Under the pieces are notes generated by a model, which saw only the letters and a program-made list of their open reading frames with translations, made no database searches and was not told the DNA's origin. A program made the position numbers and the translations under genes. Below are positions 4,805-12,199 of a stretch of DNA of 12,199 nucleotides, in pieces (position 1 is the first letter of the stretch; every line of letters starts with the position of its first letter). The stretch is taken from the NCBI GenBank assembly GCA_001805085.1, contig MHEA01000001.1, positions 3,513 to 15,711 of the forward strand. The letters run 5' to 3'. Source of the DNA: Nitrospirae bacterium GWC2_57_9 (GTDB lineage: Bacteria > Nitrospirota > UBA9217).

Positions 4805-6046
4805 TCATCTGAACCCTTTGATGCGCTTCATCAGCCTTTCCCCCTTCGAAATGACGGCAACGCCCGAGGGGTCCAGGTGGCAGCCGCAGTAGTTCCTGTC
4901 CTTTTCCCGGTCAAAACCGATCTCTTCGCCCGGACCGATCACATTGAACTTGTCCACGATCACCCGTCGGAGGCGGCAGCCCTTCTGCAGCACGGTATGG
5001 TCCATGATGATGCAGTCTTCGATCGATGCCCCCTCCTCGATCTCCACATTCTTACGGATGGTCGAGTTCACGATACGCGCGCCCTTGATCACCACCCCCT
5101 CGGCGATCTCACTGTTGCGGATCTCGCCGCCGATGATCTTTGCCGCAGGCCCGTCATATTGGGGCGGATGTATGGGCCAGCGGCGGTTCCGCAGTTCGAC
5201 CTTCGGCTCCTCGCCCAGCAGGTCCATGTGCGCCTCAAAATATGCCGGCAAGGTGCCCACATCGCGCCAGTACCCCTTTTCTTCATAGGCCCTGGCCCCC
5301 GGGATCAGGTTCTCTGCGAAGTCATAGGCGAACACCTTTCCGTTTTCGAGCAGGCCGGGAATGATATGGGCGCCGAAGTCGTGCTGTTTCCGTTCCTGCG
5401 CCTTCAGCAGCGAGTCGATCAGCACATCCCTGCTGAAGATATAGTTTCCCATGGATGCATAAACGCGATCCGGATCATCGGGCATCGGCACGGCATCGCG
5501 CTTGGGCTTTTCCTGGAACCCGGTGATGCGCCGGTCGCGGTCCGCCACAATGACGCCGAATGCCGCAGCTTGTTCCTTGTGAACCGGGCGGGCGGCCACG
5601 GTCACCATGGCGTCCTTTTCGAGGTGAAAATCGATCATCTGCCGGATGTCCATGCGATAGATGTGATCGGAGCCGAACACCACGATGATCTCCGGGTCGT
5701 AATCGTAGATCAGGTTGATGTTCTGGAACACCGCGTCAGCGGTGCCCTGGAACCAGTCGGGCCCCATGCGCATCTGGGGCGGCACCACCGTGACGAAATG
5801 GTCCCGCACCAGGGGGGACAGACTCCAGTTTTGACGCACGTGCTCGATGAGGGACTGCGATTTGTACTGCACGAGCAGGTAGAGGGAATAGATCCGGGAG
5901 TTGATCATGTTGCTCAGGACGAAGTCCGTGATCCGGTACCGGCCGCCGAAGGGCACGGCCGGCTTGGAACGGAATTCGGTGAGCGGGAAAAGACGTTCGC
6001 CCTTGCCGCCGGCAAGGACGAAAGCGAGGATCCGTGGATGAGCCAT
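4805..6046 (-). CDS. glgC: Glucose-1-phosphate adenylyltransferase (ADP-glucose pyrophosphorylase), copy 2
   Basis: This is a second ADP-glucose synthase of 413 residues. Signatures are LAGGKGERLFPLT (11-23), RSKPAVPFGGRYRITDF (26-42), DWFQGTADAVFQN, GSDHIYRMD with Asp127, FQEKP with Lys180, ASMGNYIF and GYWRDVGTL. The C-terminal part has regular hexapeptide-like beta-helix turns (IIGGEIRNSEIAEG and onward). The loop QYKSQSLIEHVRQNW and the stretch before WFQGTADAV resemble the actinobacterial-type enzyme more than copy 1 does. At the site equivalent to Lys39 of the E. coli enzyme (activator binding) this copy has Arg and copy 1 has Lys. I chose the ATG at 6044-6046 because GGAGG lies 4 bases before it; a longer frame to 6160 would run into glgB. 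It follows glgB by 85 bases in the same direction, so the two probably form an operon. Confidence 0.95.
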   Translation of the reverse strand: MAHPRILAFVLAGGKGERLFPLTEFRSKPAVPFGGRYRITDFVLSNMINSRIYSLYLLVQYKSQSLIEHVRQNWSLSPLVRDHFVTVVPPQMRMGPDWFQGTADAVFQNINLIYDYDPEIIVVFGSDHIYRMDIRQMIDFHLEKDAMVTVAARPVHKEQAAAFGVIVADRDRRITGFQEKPKRDAVPMPDDPDRVYASMGNYIFSRDVLIDSLLKAQERKQHDFGAHIIPGLLENGKVFAYDFAENLIPGARAYEEKGYWRDVGTLPAYFEAHMDLLGEEPKVELRNRRWPIHPPQYDGPAAKIIGGEIRNSEIAEGVVIKGARIVNSTIRKNVEIEEGASIEDCIIMDHTVLQKGCRLRRVIVDKFNVIGPGEEIGFDREKDRNYCGCHLDPSGVAVISKGERLMKRIKGFR

Positions 6047-6059
6047 GATTCCTCCAGAG

Positions 6060-6074
6060 GGAAGCAGCGCTTCC
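6060..6074 (-). promoter_or_regulatory. Small hairpin next to the ribosome site of glgC copy 2
   Basis: In the minus-strand transcript GGAAGC and GCTTCC form a perfect 6-base stem with a 3-base loop. It ends four bases before the GGAGG ribosome site (6051-6055). It could tune translation of glgC relative to glgB in the shared messenger. Confidence 0.3.
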
Positions 6075-6131
6075 GGTGTCTGTTCAGCCTGGCCGGTCAG
6101 CTGGAGGTGAAAAAAACTGCCTTGCTCGCTC

Positions 6132-8066
6132 TTACTGTTTCTTGAAGATGACAATGCCAAGGGGCGGCAGGGTCAGCGAAAGCGAATGTCCCCGGCCGTG
6201 ACAATGATCAGGGCCTGCTTCCCGCCCGCCCAGGTTCCCGAAACCGTCGCCGCCATAGATCTGCGCATCGCTGTTCAGCATCTCCCGCCAGAAGCCTCCA
6301 AAGGGGACGCCGACCTTGTAATCGAAGCGCGGCACCGGAGTGCAGTTCATGACCACAAGCACGGTGTCATGGCTTGACCGTCCCTTCCGGAGAAAACTGA
6401 TGATGCTGTTGTCCTGGTCGCTGAAATCGACCCATTCGAATCCCGCCCCATCGAAATCGAGTTCGTGCAAGGCGGGTTCGTTCCGGTACAGGTTATTGAG
6501 ATCACGCACCCAGAGCCAGAGCCCGTAATGCGCCTGGAACTGCATCAGGTGCCATTCAACGCAGCCCTCATGGCTCCACTCCGCCCATTGGCCGATCTCT
6601 CCGCCCATGAACACCAGCTTCTTGCCCGGATGGGCAAAGTGATATCCGAACAGGAGGCGCAGATTCGCGATCTTCTGGCGATGGTTGCCCGGCATCTTGC
6701 CGGCAAGCGCGCCCTTGCCGTACACCACTTCGTCATGGGACAGCGGGAGCATGAAGTTCTCAAAGAAAGCGTACCAGATGCTGAAGGTGATGTCATTGTG
6801 ATGATACTTGCGGAACACGGGGTCCGTGGAGAAATATTCCAGCGTATCGTGCATCCACCCCATGTTCCATTTCATGCCGAACCCGAGCCCGCCGACATGG
6901 GCCGGCCGGGAGACCATCGGCCACGAGGTAGACTCCTCCGCGATGGTCTGCACATCGGGGAACGCGCGGTAAACTTCCCGGTTCAGGCTCCTGAGAAATG
7001 CGATCGCTTCGAGGTTCTCCTTCCCTCCGTAGAGGTTCGGGATCCATTCGCCTTCCTTGCGCGCATAGTCAAGGTACAGCATCGAGGCGACCCCGTCGAT
7101 GCGCAGGCCGTCGCCATGGTATTTGTCGAGCCAGAAGAGCGCGCTGCTGATGAGGAAATTGCGCACCTCGTAGCGGCCGTAGTTGAAGATGTAACTCGTC
7201 CACTCGGGGTGAAACCCTTTTCTCCAGTCCTGGTGTTCGTACAGATGCGTTCCGTCGAAGAACACGAGCCCGTGGGCATCGTCCGGGAAGTGAGAGGGCA
7301 CCCAGTCCAGGATCACGCCGATCCCCTCCTGGTGAAGCCGCTCGATGAGCAGCATGAAGTCCTGCGGAGTGCCGTACCGGCTCGTGGGCGCGAAGTAACC
7401 CGTGATCTGGTATCCCCAGGAGCCGTAGAAGGGATGCTCCATAACGGGCATGAACTCGACGTGCGTGAAGCCCGAGTCCTTGAGATACTCCGGGAGATAG
7501 GCCGCCATCTCCCGGTACGTGAGCGACCGGTTGTTCTCCTCGGGCACCCGTCGCCAGGAACCGATATGAAGCTCGTAGACGGAGATCGGAGCGCTCAATG
7601 AGTTTCTCGCGTGTCGGTCCTTCATCCATGCGCCGTCCTCCCAATGATAATCCAGGTTCCAGACGAGCGAGGCCGTCCTCGGCGGCGCTTCCCAGGAGAA
7701 CGCATAGGGGTCTCCCTTTTCCGCCTCATGATGGTGACGGGAACGGATAAGGTACTTGTAAAGGGTTCCATGACCGACGTCCGGGATGAACCCTTCCCAG
7801 ATGCCGGACCCGTCTTCGCGCACCTTCAACGCATGCGCATGCTTGTCCCACTGGTTGAAGTCGCCCACTACGGACACTCCTTCCGCGTTCGGCGCCCAGA
7901 CAGCGAACAGGGTTCCTTCCACTCCTCCCGCGGTCATCACATGGGAACCCAGCTTCTCGTAGAGCTTGAAGTGGTTTCCCTCCTTGAAGAGATAGATGTC
8001 GTGGTCGGTCAGAAGACTTACCCCGTGAAGAACATTCTCCTTTTTTTTGAGTTGCTTGGTCTTCAT
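6132..8066 (-). CDS. glgB: 1,4-alpha-glucan (glycogen) branching enzyme, GH13
   Basis: The enzyme cuts alpha-1,4-glucan chains and rejoins them by alpha-1,6 links, creating the branch points of glycogen. Its 644 residues hold an N-terminal carbohydrate-binding (CBM48) domain at about 30-135, with FAVWAPNAEGVSVVGDFNQW. The GH13 barrel follows, with all four conserved regions: DWVPSHF (254-260), DGLRIDGVASMLYLDY with nucleophile Asp324, TIAEEST with acid/base Glu377, and LSHDEVVYGKGALAGKMPG with His444 and Asp445. A C-terminal beta domain follows. Length fits the shorter GlgB type without the extra N-terminal domain found in E. coli. The ATG at 8064-8066 has GGGAGGG a few bases upstream. It is the first gene of a probable glgB-glgC operon. 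No frame breaks or missing catalytic residues were seen. Confidence 0.96.
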   Translation of the reverse strand: MKTKQLKKKENVLHGVSLLTDHDIYLFKEGNHFKLYEKLGSHVMTAGGVEGTLFAVWAPNAEGVSVVGDFNQWDKHAHALKVREDGSGIWEGFIPDVGHGTLYKYLIRSRHHHEAEKGDPYAFSWEAPPRTASLVWNLDYHWEDGAWMKDRHARNSLSAPISVYELHIGSWRRVPEENNRSLTYREMAAYLPEYLKDSGFTHVEFMPVMEHPFYGSWGYQITGYFAPTSRYGTPQDFMLLIERLHQEGIGVILDWVPSHFPDDAHGLVFFDGTHLYEHQDWRKGFHPEWTSYIFNYGRYEVRNFLISSALFWLDKYHGDGLRIDGVASMLYLDYARKEGEWIPNLYGGKENLEAIAFLRSLNREVYRAFPDVQTIAEESTSWPMVSRPAHVGGLGFGMKWNMGWMHDTLEYFSTDPVFRKYHHNDITFSIWYAFFENFMLPLSHDEVVYGKGALAGKMPGNHRQKIANLRLLFGYHFAHPGKKLVFMGGEIGQWAEWSHEGCVEWHLMQFQAHYGLWLWVRDLNNLYRNEPALHELDFDGAGFEWVDFSDQDNSIISFLRKGRSSHDTVLVVMNCTPVPRFDYKVGVPFGGFWREMLNSDAQIYGGDGFGNLGGREAGPDHCHGRGHSLSLTLPPLGIVIFKKQ

Positions 8067-8092
8067 GTACCCTCCCTGACTATACGTTCCTT

Positions 8093-8101
8093 AGTATATC
8101 A
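8093..8101 (-). promoter_or_regulatory. Extended -10 promoter of the glgB-glgC operon
   Basis: On the minus strand TGATATACT combines the TGn extension with a 5-of-6 -10 hexamer. No good -35 is found 16-18 bases upstream, as is common for extended -10 promoters. Transcription would start near 8086, about 20 bases before the glgB ATG. Confidence 0.5.
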
Positions 8102-8236
8102 CATTCCCTTCACGTACGACAGCAGGCCATAAGGGCATGAACGCCCCGGCTGTCGGGGTTTGGACAACAAATGCGGGCGCGGAGCGAGCAGAAAGAAAAA
8201 GCGGTGCGGGATCGGTCAGGGGGGGCTGCCTGGAAG

Positions 8237-8500
8237 CTAGAGCGTCATCAGAACCTGTTCGTGGCTGTTCAACTCACGGTAAATCGCGTCTACCTGGTCT
8301 TTGCTCTCAGCAAGAAAGGTCACCGTCAGAGAAAGGTACTTATCGCCGCTGCTCAACCGCCGGGTGCAGGATATGCCGCTCTCGACAAGGTGGTTTCGAA
8401 GAATGGCATGGACAGCCGTGGTAAAGGCCTCGGAATTGAGGCCCATGACCTTGAGGGGAAAGGAACAGGGGAAGCACAGAGCAGTTTCCTTATTCTTCAT
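8237..8500 (-). CDS. ybeD: YbeD-like protein (DUF493 / UPF0250)
   Basis: This 87-residue protein has the same length as E. coli YbeD and shows the family features: FPCSFPLKVMGLNSEAF near the N-terminus, a helix containing VHAILRNH, a central YLSLTVTFLAES strand region, and QVDAIYRELNSHEQVLMTL at the C-terminus. The fold is a small ACT-like alpha/beta domain. The role is not firmly known; the resemblance to ligand-binding ACT domains suggests regulation. The ATG at 8498-8500 has AAAGGA about six bases upstream. It lies 154 bases after the sigma54 activator gene in the same direction and may be co-transcribed or use its own weak promoter. Confidence 0.88.
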   Translation of the reverse strand: MKNKETALCFPCSFPLKVMGLNSEAFTTAVHAILRNHLVESGISCTRRLSSGDKYLSLTVTFLAESKDQVDAIYRELNSHEQVLMTL

Positions 8501-8549
8501 TGTTCATCCTTTGCATCGAAAAAAGGACAGCGTCAAAAAAATACCATCA

Positions 8550-8579
8550 ATACTATGCACCCGGATGCATGGGGTTCAA
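8550..8579 (-). promoter_or_regulatory. Possible weak promoter for the YbeD-like gene
   Basis: TTGAAC (8574-8579), 18 bases, TAGTAT (8550-8555) on the minus strand, each matching 4 of 6 positions. The spacer contains the inverted repeat ATGCA/TGCAT (8555-8570). This is weak evidence. Confidence 0.25.
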
Positions 8580-8654
8580 TCAGGTTATCGGTGTCAATCG
8601 GCGTTATGCGGCAAAAAGGTTAGCCGCGTTCGGCAGACCCCGCTTCAGCGTGCT

Positions 8655-10004
8655 CTACCGCTCCTTCTGGATCCCCCACTTCTTCCGTTTTTCCCAGAGG
8701 GACTTGCGGGTGATCCCCAGCAGGTCGGCGATCTGCTGTTCGTTGAACTCACCCTGGTATTTCCGAATGAACTCCTTGGTATAATCCTCTATTGAAAGCT
8801 TCTTCTCAAAAACGTGGCCCGCGAATGAAGCCTCGGTGCGGACGCCGCCGGGCAGGTGATCGGGTCCGATGATGTCCCCATCGGAGACCAGGATCGCCCG
8901 CTCGATGACGTTCTGGAGTTCCCGCACGTTCCCGGCCCACTCATAGCCCATCATGATCTGCATGGCCTCCGGCGATATCTGCTTGGCCTGTTTGCCCATA
9001 TCATGAGAGTACTTCTGGAGATAATATCTGCTGAGGGACTGGATGTCCTCTTTCCGGTCCCGCAGCGGCGGGATCTGGAGCGGAATGACGTTGATGCGGT
9101 AGTAGAGGTCTTCCCTGAACGTTGCCTGCTTGACGGCCGCTCGCAGGTCTTTATTGGTCGCCGTGACGAACCGGATGTCCACCTTGTTGCCTTTGTTGCC
9201 GCCGACGGGACGGATCACCTGGTCCTCGATCACCCGGAGCAGTTTTGCCTGGAGCGCCAGGCTCATATCGCCGATCTCGTCGAGGAACACGGTACCGCCC
9301 TCCGCCTCCTCCAGGATCCCCTTCTTCGATGCCACGGCCCCGGTGAAGGCGCCCCTTACATGGCCGAACAGCTCCGTTTCGAGCAGGTTCTCGGGGATGG
9401 CCGAGCAGTTGATCGGCACAAAGGACATGTCCCGGCGCGAGCTGTTATGGTGAATGACCCTGGCGAAGAGCTCTTTGCCCGTTCCGGTCTCTCCGAGCAG
9501 CAGCACGTTGCTCTTGGTGTCCGTGATTTTCCGCACTTCGTTCAAGATGCTCTTGAGCGCCCCGCTCTCCCCGATAATGCTGCTGAAATCGTACTCCTTG
9601 CCGATCTCCCGCTTCAGCAGCACGTTCTCCGCCTGCAAACTCTTCTGCCGCAGGGCGTTCCGGACGATCTGTTTTATCTCCTCGTGAATGATGGGCTTCA
9701 TGATGTAATCGTATGCTCCGGCGCGAAGCGCCTTCACAGAGGTATCGAGCGACGCGTAGGCGGTAACGACGATGAAGATCTGGTCGGGTATCAGCTCGCG
9801 CACCTTCGTCAGCATCTCTATCCCGTCCATGCCGGGAAGAATGATGTCCGAGATGATCACGTCGTAGGACTGCACCTCCAGGAGCGCCAGCCCCAGCTCG
9901 GCCGACTCAGCCGCGTCCACGTCGTAGCCTTCCTTGGTAAAGATCCGTTTGATCGACTCCCGCAGCGTCTCTTCATCTTCAACGATCAGTATGCTTTTGG
10001 ACAT
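8655..10004 (-). CDS. NtrC-family sigma54-dependent response regulator (CbrB-like)
   Basis: This 449-residue transcription activator has three parts. The receiver domain (1-120) has the acidic pair Glu9/Asp10, phospho-acceptor Asp53 in SDIILPGMDG, Thr81 and Lys103. The AAA+ domain (about 140-370) has Walker A GETGTGKE (171-178), the sigma54-contact loop GAFTGA (218-223), Walker B GTVFLDEIG (237-245) and FREDLYYRINV. The Fis-type helix-turn-helix (about 423-441) reads NEQQIADLLGITRKSLWEK. It would be phosphorylated by the kinase encoded just upstream and then open sigma54 promoters. I chose the ATG at 10002-10004; a GTG two codons earlier overlaps the GAGGTG ribosome site. The transporter-kinase partner makes a CbrB-like role likely, but the target genes cannot be read from this window. 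Confidence 0.93.
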   Translation of the reverse strand: MSKSILIVEDEETLRESIKRIFTKEGYDVDAAESAELGLALLEVQSYDVIISDIILPGMDGIEMLTKVRELIPDQIFIVVTAYASLDTSVKALRAGAYDYIMKPIIHEEIKQIVRNALRQKSLQAENVLLKREIGKEYDFSSIIGESGALKSILNEVRKITDTKSNVLLLGETGTGKELFARVIHHNSSRRDMSFVPINCSAIPENLLETELFGHVRGAFTGAVASKKGILEEAEGGTVFLDEIGDMSLALQAKLLRVIEDQVIRPVGGNKGNKVDIRFVTATNKDLRAAVKQATFREDLYYRINVIPLQIPPLRDRKEDIQSLSRYYLQKYSHDMGKQAKQISPEAMQIMMGYEWAGNVRELQNVIERAILVSDGDIIGPDHLPGGVRTEASFAGHVFEKKLSIEDYTKEFIRKYQGEFNEQQIADLLGITRKSLWEKRKKWGIQKER

Positions 10005-10012
10005 GTACACCT

Positions 10013-10060
10013 CGGTTTAACGGTTTAATCGGTTTAAGCGGTTCAAACGGTTTAAACCGT
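10013..10060. repeat. Tandem nonamer repeat between kinase and regulator genes
   Basis: About five units follow the pattern CGGTTTAAN: CGGTTTAA, CGGTTTAAT, CGGTTTAAG, CGGTTCAAA and CGGTTTAAA, then a partial unit. The block fills nearly the whole gap between the kinase stop (10061) and the ribosome site of the regulator gene. It is A+T-rich beside G+C-rich genes and could vary in copy number. Confidence 0.7.
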
Positions 10061-12199
10061 TTATGCTTCCACCGGGATCCTGATGATGAACTTCGTCCCC
10101 CTGCCCTTTTCCGAATCGATCTCGATCGTGCCGCCGTGGTCTTTGATGATGCTGTAGCAGATGGAGAGACCCAGCCCGGTCCCCTTCGTCGGCCCCTTGG
10201 TGCTGAAGAAGGGGTCGAAGACCTTGTCCCTGACCTCGGGATCGATGCCGCAGCCCGTGTCGGCAAAGCTCATTTCCACCTGCCCGTTCGACTGTTTGAT
10301 CGATATATCCAGGCAGCCGCCGTCGGGCATGGCGTCACGGGCGTTCAGGACCAGGTTCAGAAAAACCTGCTGGATCTGGTCGGGATCGATCTTGAGCGGA
10401 GGAGTGTCCTTCACCGCGGTGCGGATCTCGATCTTCTTGAAGTGCCGGTCATACCGCACGAGATTGAGCGTGTTCTCGAGGATGTCGCGAAGACTGGCGG
10501 GCACTTTCTGCCGGGGGTAGAGCCGGGCGAAGTCGCCCAGGTTCCGCACGATGCGCGCGATCCGGTGCACTTGTTCATTGATCGTCGTGAGCGAGCTTTT
10601 GACAAAGGGCGCCATGTCCTCAGCGTGCATTTCCTGCACCAGGGACGATATGGACGCCAGCGGGTTGCCTATCTCGTGGGCAACGCCCGCAGCCAGCCTG
10701 CCGACGCTGGCGTGCTTCGTGGCCCGGAACAGCTCCTCCTCGATCTTCTTCTTTTCGGTGATGTCCTCCAGCACGAGCACGTAGCCCTTCTGCGCGCCCG
10801 TCAGCCTGCTCATATGACCTTTGAGGATGATCTGCGGCTCGAAGTTCCGCCTGCACGTGATCTCCCCTTCATGCAGGTCCGGGCTGAAGAGCCGGGGTTC
10901 CAGGCAGGTGAGGAGATCGGCGGCGTCACTGTTCAGCGCGTCGGATTTTTCAACGCCGGTGATCATCTCCATGCCGTTGTTCCAGTACTTCACGCGCAGC
11001 GATTCGTCGAGCGTCGCCACTCCCAGGGGAAGGCTTTCGATGATGTTCTCGCTGAATTCCTTCAGCATGGCCAGCTGCCGGTTGGCCTCTGCCAGCTCCT
11101 GGCGGGACAGGGTCAGGCTGCGGGAGATCTGCCGGATAGAATTCGAAACCCGGACCGTATCTTCCGGGGTGAGGACCGCCCGTTCCTGGAAAACGAGCGT
11201 GCTGATGGTCGGTCCGAGGGCGCCCGAGAGCAGCTGTTCAGCCTCCTGCCGCAGTTTGAGCAGCCATTCATTCGAAAGCGCGTCGCGCCTGAGCTTGTTC
11301 CTCCTCAGAAAACCGTCAACGGCATCGCGCGCCTCGGTTTGCCCCAGGTACTGACCCAGGATATCCTCGATCTCGGTGATGGTTGCGGGCCGTTGAGAGT
11401 GACTGAACTGAAGGGGCGAATAGGAATCGACAAAGATGATCGCCTGCCGCATATCCGCTTCGGACTGCCGGGTAAAGAGCGAGACGCCGACATAGAAACC
11501 GACATTCAGGAGCATCCCCCAGAACAGGGAGTGGCTCCAGCGATCGAGCCCGGAAAGGCCGAAGAGCGCCGTCGGGTTCAGCATTCGGGAGTTGAAGACC
11601 GCTTCCGTCATGCCGCCCGGCTCGATGATGCCGGCCCTCATCAGCGCCGGGATGAGCAGCGTATAGATCCAGACCGTAAAGCCCGCGAGTATGCCGGCCA
11701 CGGCGCCCTTCCGGTTGCCGCCCTTCCAGTAAAGTCCGAGCAGGATCGCCGGCGCGAAGATGGTTACGGCCTCGAAGGACTTGAGGCCGATATCGACAAG
11801 GCTGTAGAATTCGCCGATGGATACCGCGAAGAGGTAGCCGAGCAGCACGCAGCCGATGATCACAAGCCGCTTGATGTTCAGAATGACGGCACTGAAGTTT
11901 CTGATCGCGCTCAGGTCCCAGAGCGTAGGCACCACAAAGCTGTTGGTGACCATGGTGGAAAGGGCCACGGATTCGACGATGATCATGGCCGTTGCCGCGG
12001 AAAAACCGCCGATGAAAGCGGCAATGGTCAGCAGCTGGTGTCCATAATGCATGGGAATGCTCAAAACGAAGTAATCCGCGGTGGACGGGATATCGGTCAG
12101 AAGCAGGCCCCCGAAAGCGATGGGGAGCACAAAAATATTGATCAGGAACAGGTAGAGGGGAAACAGCCACTGGGCTTTTTTGATATGATCGGCGGAATA
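10061..12199 (-). CDS. SLC5 transporter-histidine kinase fusion (CbrA-like sensor), N-terminus missing
   Basis: The frame is open to the right edge, so the N-terminus is missing and 712 residues are visible. The first ~245 are membrane segments of the sodium:solute symporter (SLC5) type; about half of a usual 13-segment core is present. A helical stretch at about 273-337 (EDILGQYL…AEQLLSGALG) fits the STAC linker found between such transporters and kinases. Next come a PAS domain (about 383-480), a HisKA domain with phospho-acceptor His508 in GVAHEIGNP, and an ATPase domain with the N-box (NLVLNARDAM), DTGCGID and GTGLGL. This is the architecture of Pseudomonas CbrA. It would sense or move a solute and phosphorylate the regulator encoded 56 bases downstream. 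The solute is unknown. A GTG at 12128-12130 is not the start, since the frame continues through it. Confidence 0.93.
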   Translation of the reverse strand, partial: YSADHIKKAQWLFPLYLFLINIFVLPIAFGGLLLTDIPSTADYFVLSIPMHYGHQLLTIAAFIGGFSAATAMIIVESVALSTMVTNSFVVPTLWDLSAIRNFSAVILNIKRLVIIGCVLLGYLFAVSIGEFYSLVDIGLKSFEAVTIFAPAILLGLYWKGGNRKGAVAGILAGFTVWIYTLLIPALMRAGIIEPGGMTEAVFNSRMLNPTALFGLSGLDRWSHSLFWGMLLNVGFYVGVSLFTRQSEADMRQAIIFVDSYSPLQFSHSQRPATITEIEDILGQYLGQTEARDAVDGFLRRNKLRRDALSNEWLLKLRQEAEQLLSGALGPTISTLVFQERAVLTPEDTVRVSNSIRQISRSLTLSRQELAEANRQLAMLKEFSENIIESLPLGVATLDESLRVKYWNNGMEMITGVEKSDALNSDAADLLTCLEPRLFSPDLHEGEITCRRNFEPQIILKGHMSRLTGAQKGYVLVLEDITEKKKIEEELFRATKHASVGRLAAGVAHEIGNPLASISSLVQEMHAEDMAPFVKSSLTTINEQVHRIARIVRNLGDFARLYPRQKVPASLRDILENTLNLVRYDRHFKKIEIRTAVKDTPPLKIDPDQIQQVFLNLVLNARDAMPDGGCLDISIKQSNGQVEMSFADTGCGIDPEVRDKVFDPFFSTKGPTKGTGLGLSICYSIIKDHGGTIEIDSEKGRGTKFIIRIPVEA

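Noticed and set aside
4877..6145. 422-codon plus-strand frame opposite glgC copy 2
   Set aside because: It is the antisense shadow of a gene with full catalytic motifs; the translation is rich in His, Asp and Val, as is typical of such shadows.
6465..7601. 378-codon plus-strand frame opposite glgB
   Set aside because: It is antisense to the GH13 catalytic barrel and shows no motifs of its own.
8144..8158. Hairpin CCCCG/CGGGG as a terminator
   Set aside because: The stem is only five bases. Only TTT follows on the plus strand, where no gene ends, and no T-tract follows on the minus strand.
8067..8236. Sigma54 promoter upstream of glgB or other genes
   Set aside because: By eye I found no GG-N10-GC element with the usual TTGC context in the upstream regions of the window; a position-weight scan would be more reliable.
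8856..10028. 390-codon plus-strand frame opposite the sigma54 activator gene
   Set aside because: It is the antisense shadow of a complete NtrC-family protein.
10013..10060. Short repeats as a CRISPR array
   Set aside because: The units are 9 bases with no spacers, and no cas genes are present.
11316..12170. 284-codon minus-strand frame overlapping the transporter-kinase gene
   Set aside because: It is an out-of-frame shadow, rich in Arg, Pro and His; the kinase frame has clear membrane segments here.

Overview
The window is a bacterial chromosome segment of fairly high G+C. It codes for glycogen synthesis enzymes, two signalling modules and several small orphan genes. The gene set fits a Deltaproteobacteria/Desulfobacterota-like (Geobacter-like) or Nitrospirota-like bacterium. 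The clues are a periplasmic CxxCH sensor protein next to a PhnD-type binding protein, a transporter-fused kinase with an NtrC-type regulator, a tandem DUF1540 protein, a relic of a 'KKIRDDKG…KLYP' module, and short tandem repeats between genes. The lineage is inferred from style of gene content, not demonstrated. No phage, insertion sequence, CRISPR array, tRNA or rRNA gene was seen.

Layout. (1) Positions 1-1640, minus strand: a promoter with an embedded palindrome, then a PhnD-family periplasmic binding protein, then the start of a membrane sensor with a heme-type CxxCH motif that runs off the left edge. (2) 1787-2817, plus strand: a 192-residue protein of unknown family and a small cysteine-rich protein with two DUF1540 repeats, each with its own good sigma70-type promoter. 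(3) 2954-4744, plus strand: glgC copy 1 behind a structured leader. It is followed by a row of tiny reading frames: an eroded zinc-ribbon-like module, an overlapping 32-residue membrane peptide, and an in-frame continuation after a TGA. (4) 4769-8101, minus strand: a glgB-glgC (copy 2) operon convergent with glgC copy 1, with a heptamer tandem repeat at the junction. (5) 8237-12199, minus strand: a CbrA-like SLC5-transporter/histidine kinase fusion (N-terminus outside the window), a nonamer tandem repeat, an NtrC-family sigma54 activator and a YbeD/DUF493 protein.

How the parts work together. The two GlgC enzymes would make ADP-glucose, and GlgB would add alpha-1,6 branches to the glucan. Glycogen synthase (GlgA) is not in the window. 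The two GlgC copies look like different subfamilies and could respond to different effectors. The kinase/regulator pair resembles CbrAB, which senses carbon/nitrogen status in pseudomonads. Any control of the neighbouring glycogen genes is only a hypothesis, because I saw no convincing sigma54 promoter here. The binding protein and the CxxCH sensor look like a sensory pair rather than a transporter, since no ABC permease or ATPase gene is visible beside them.
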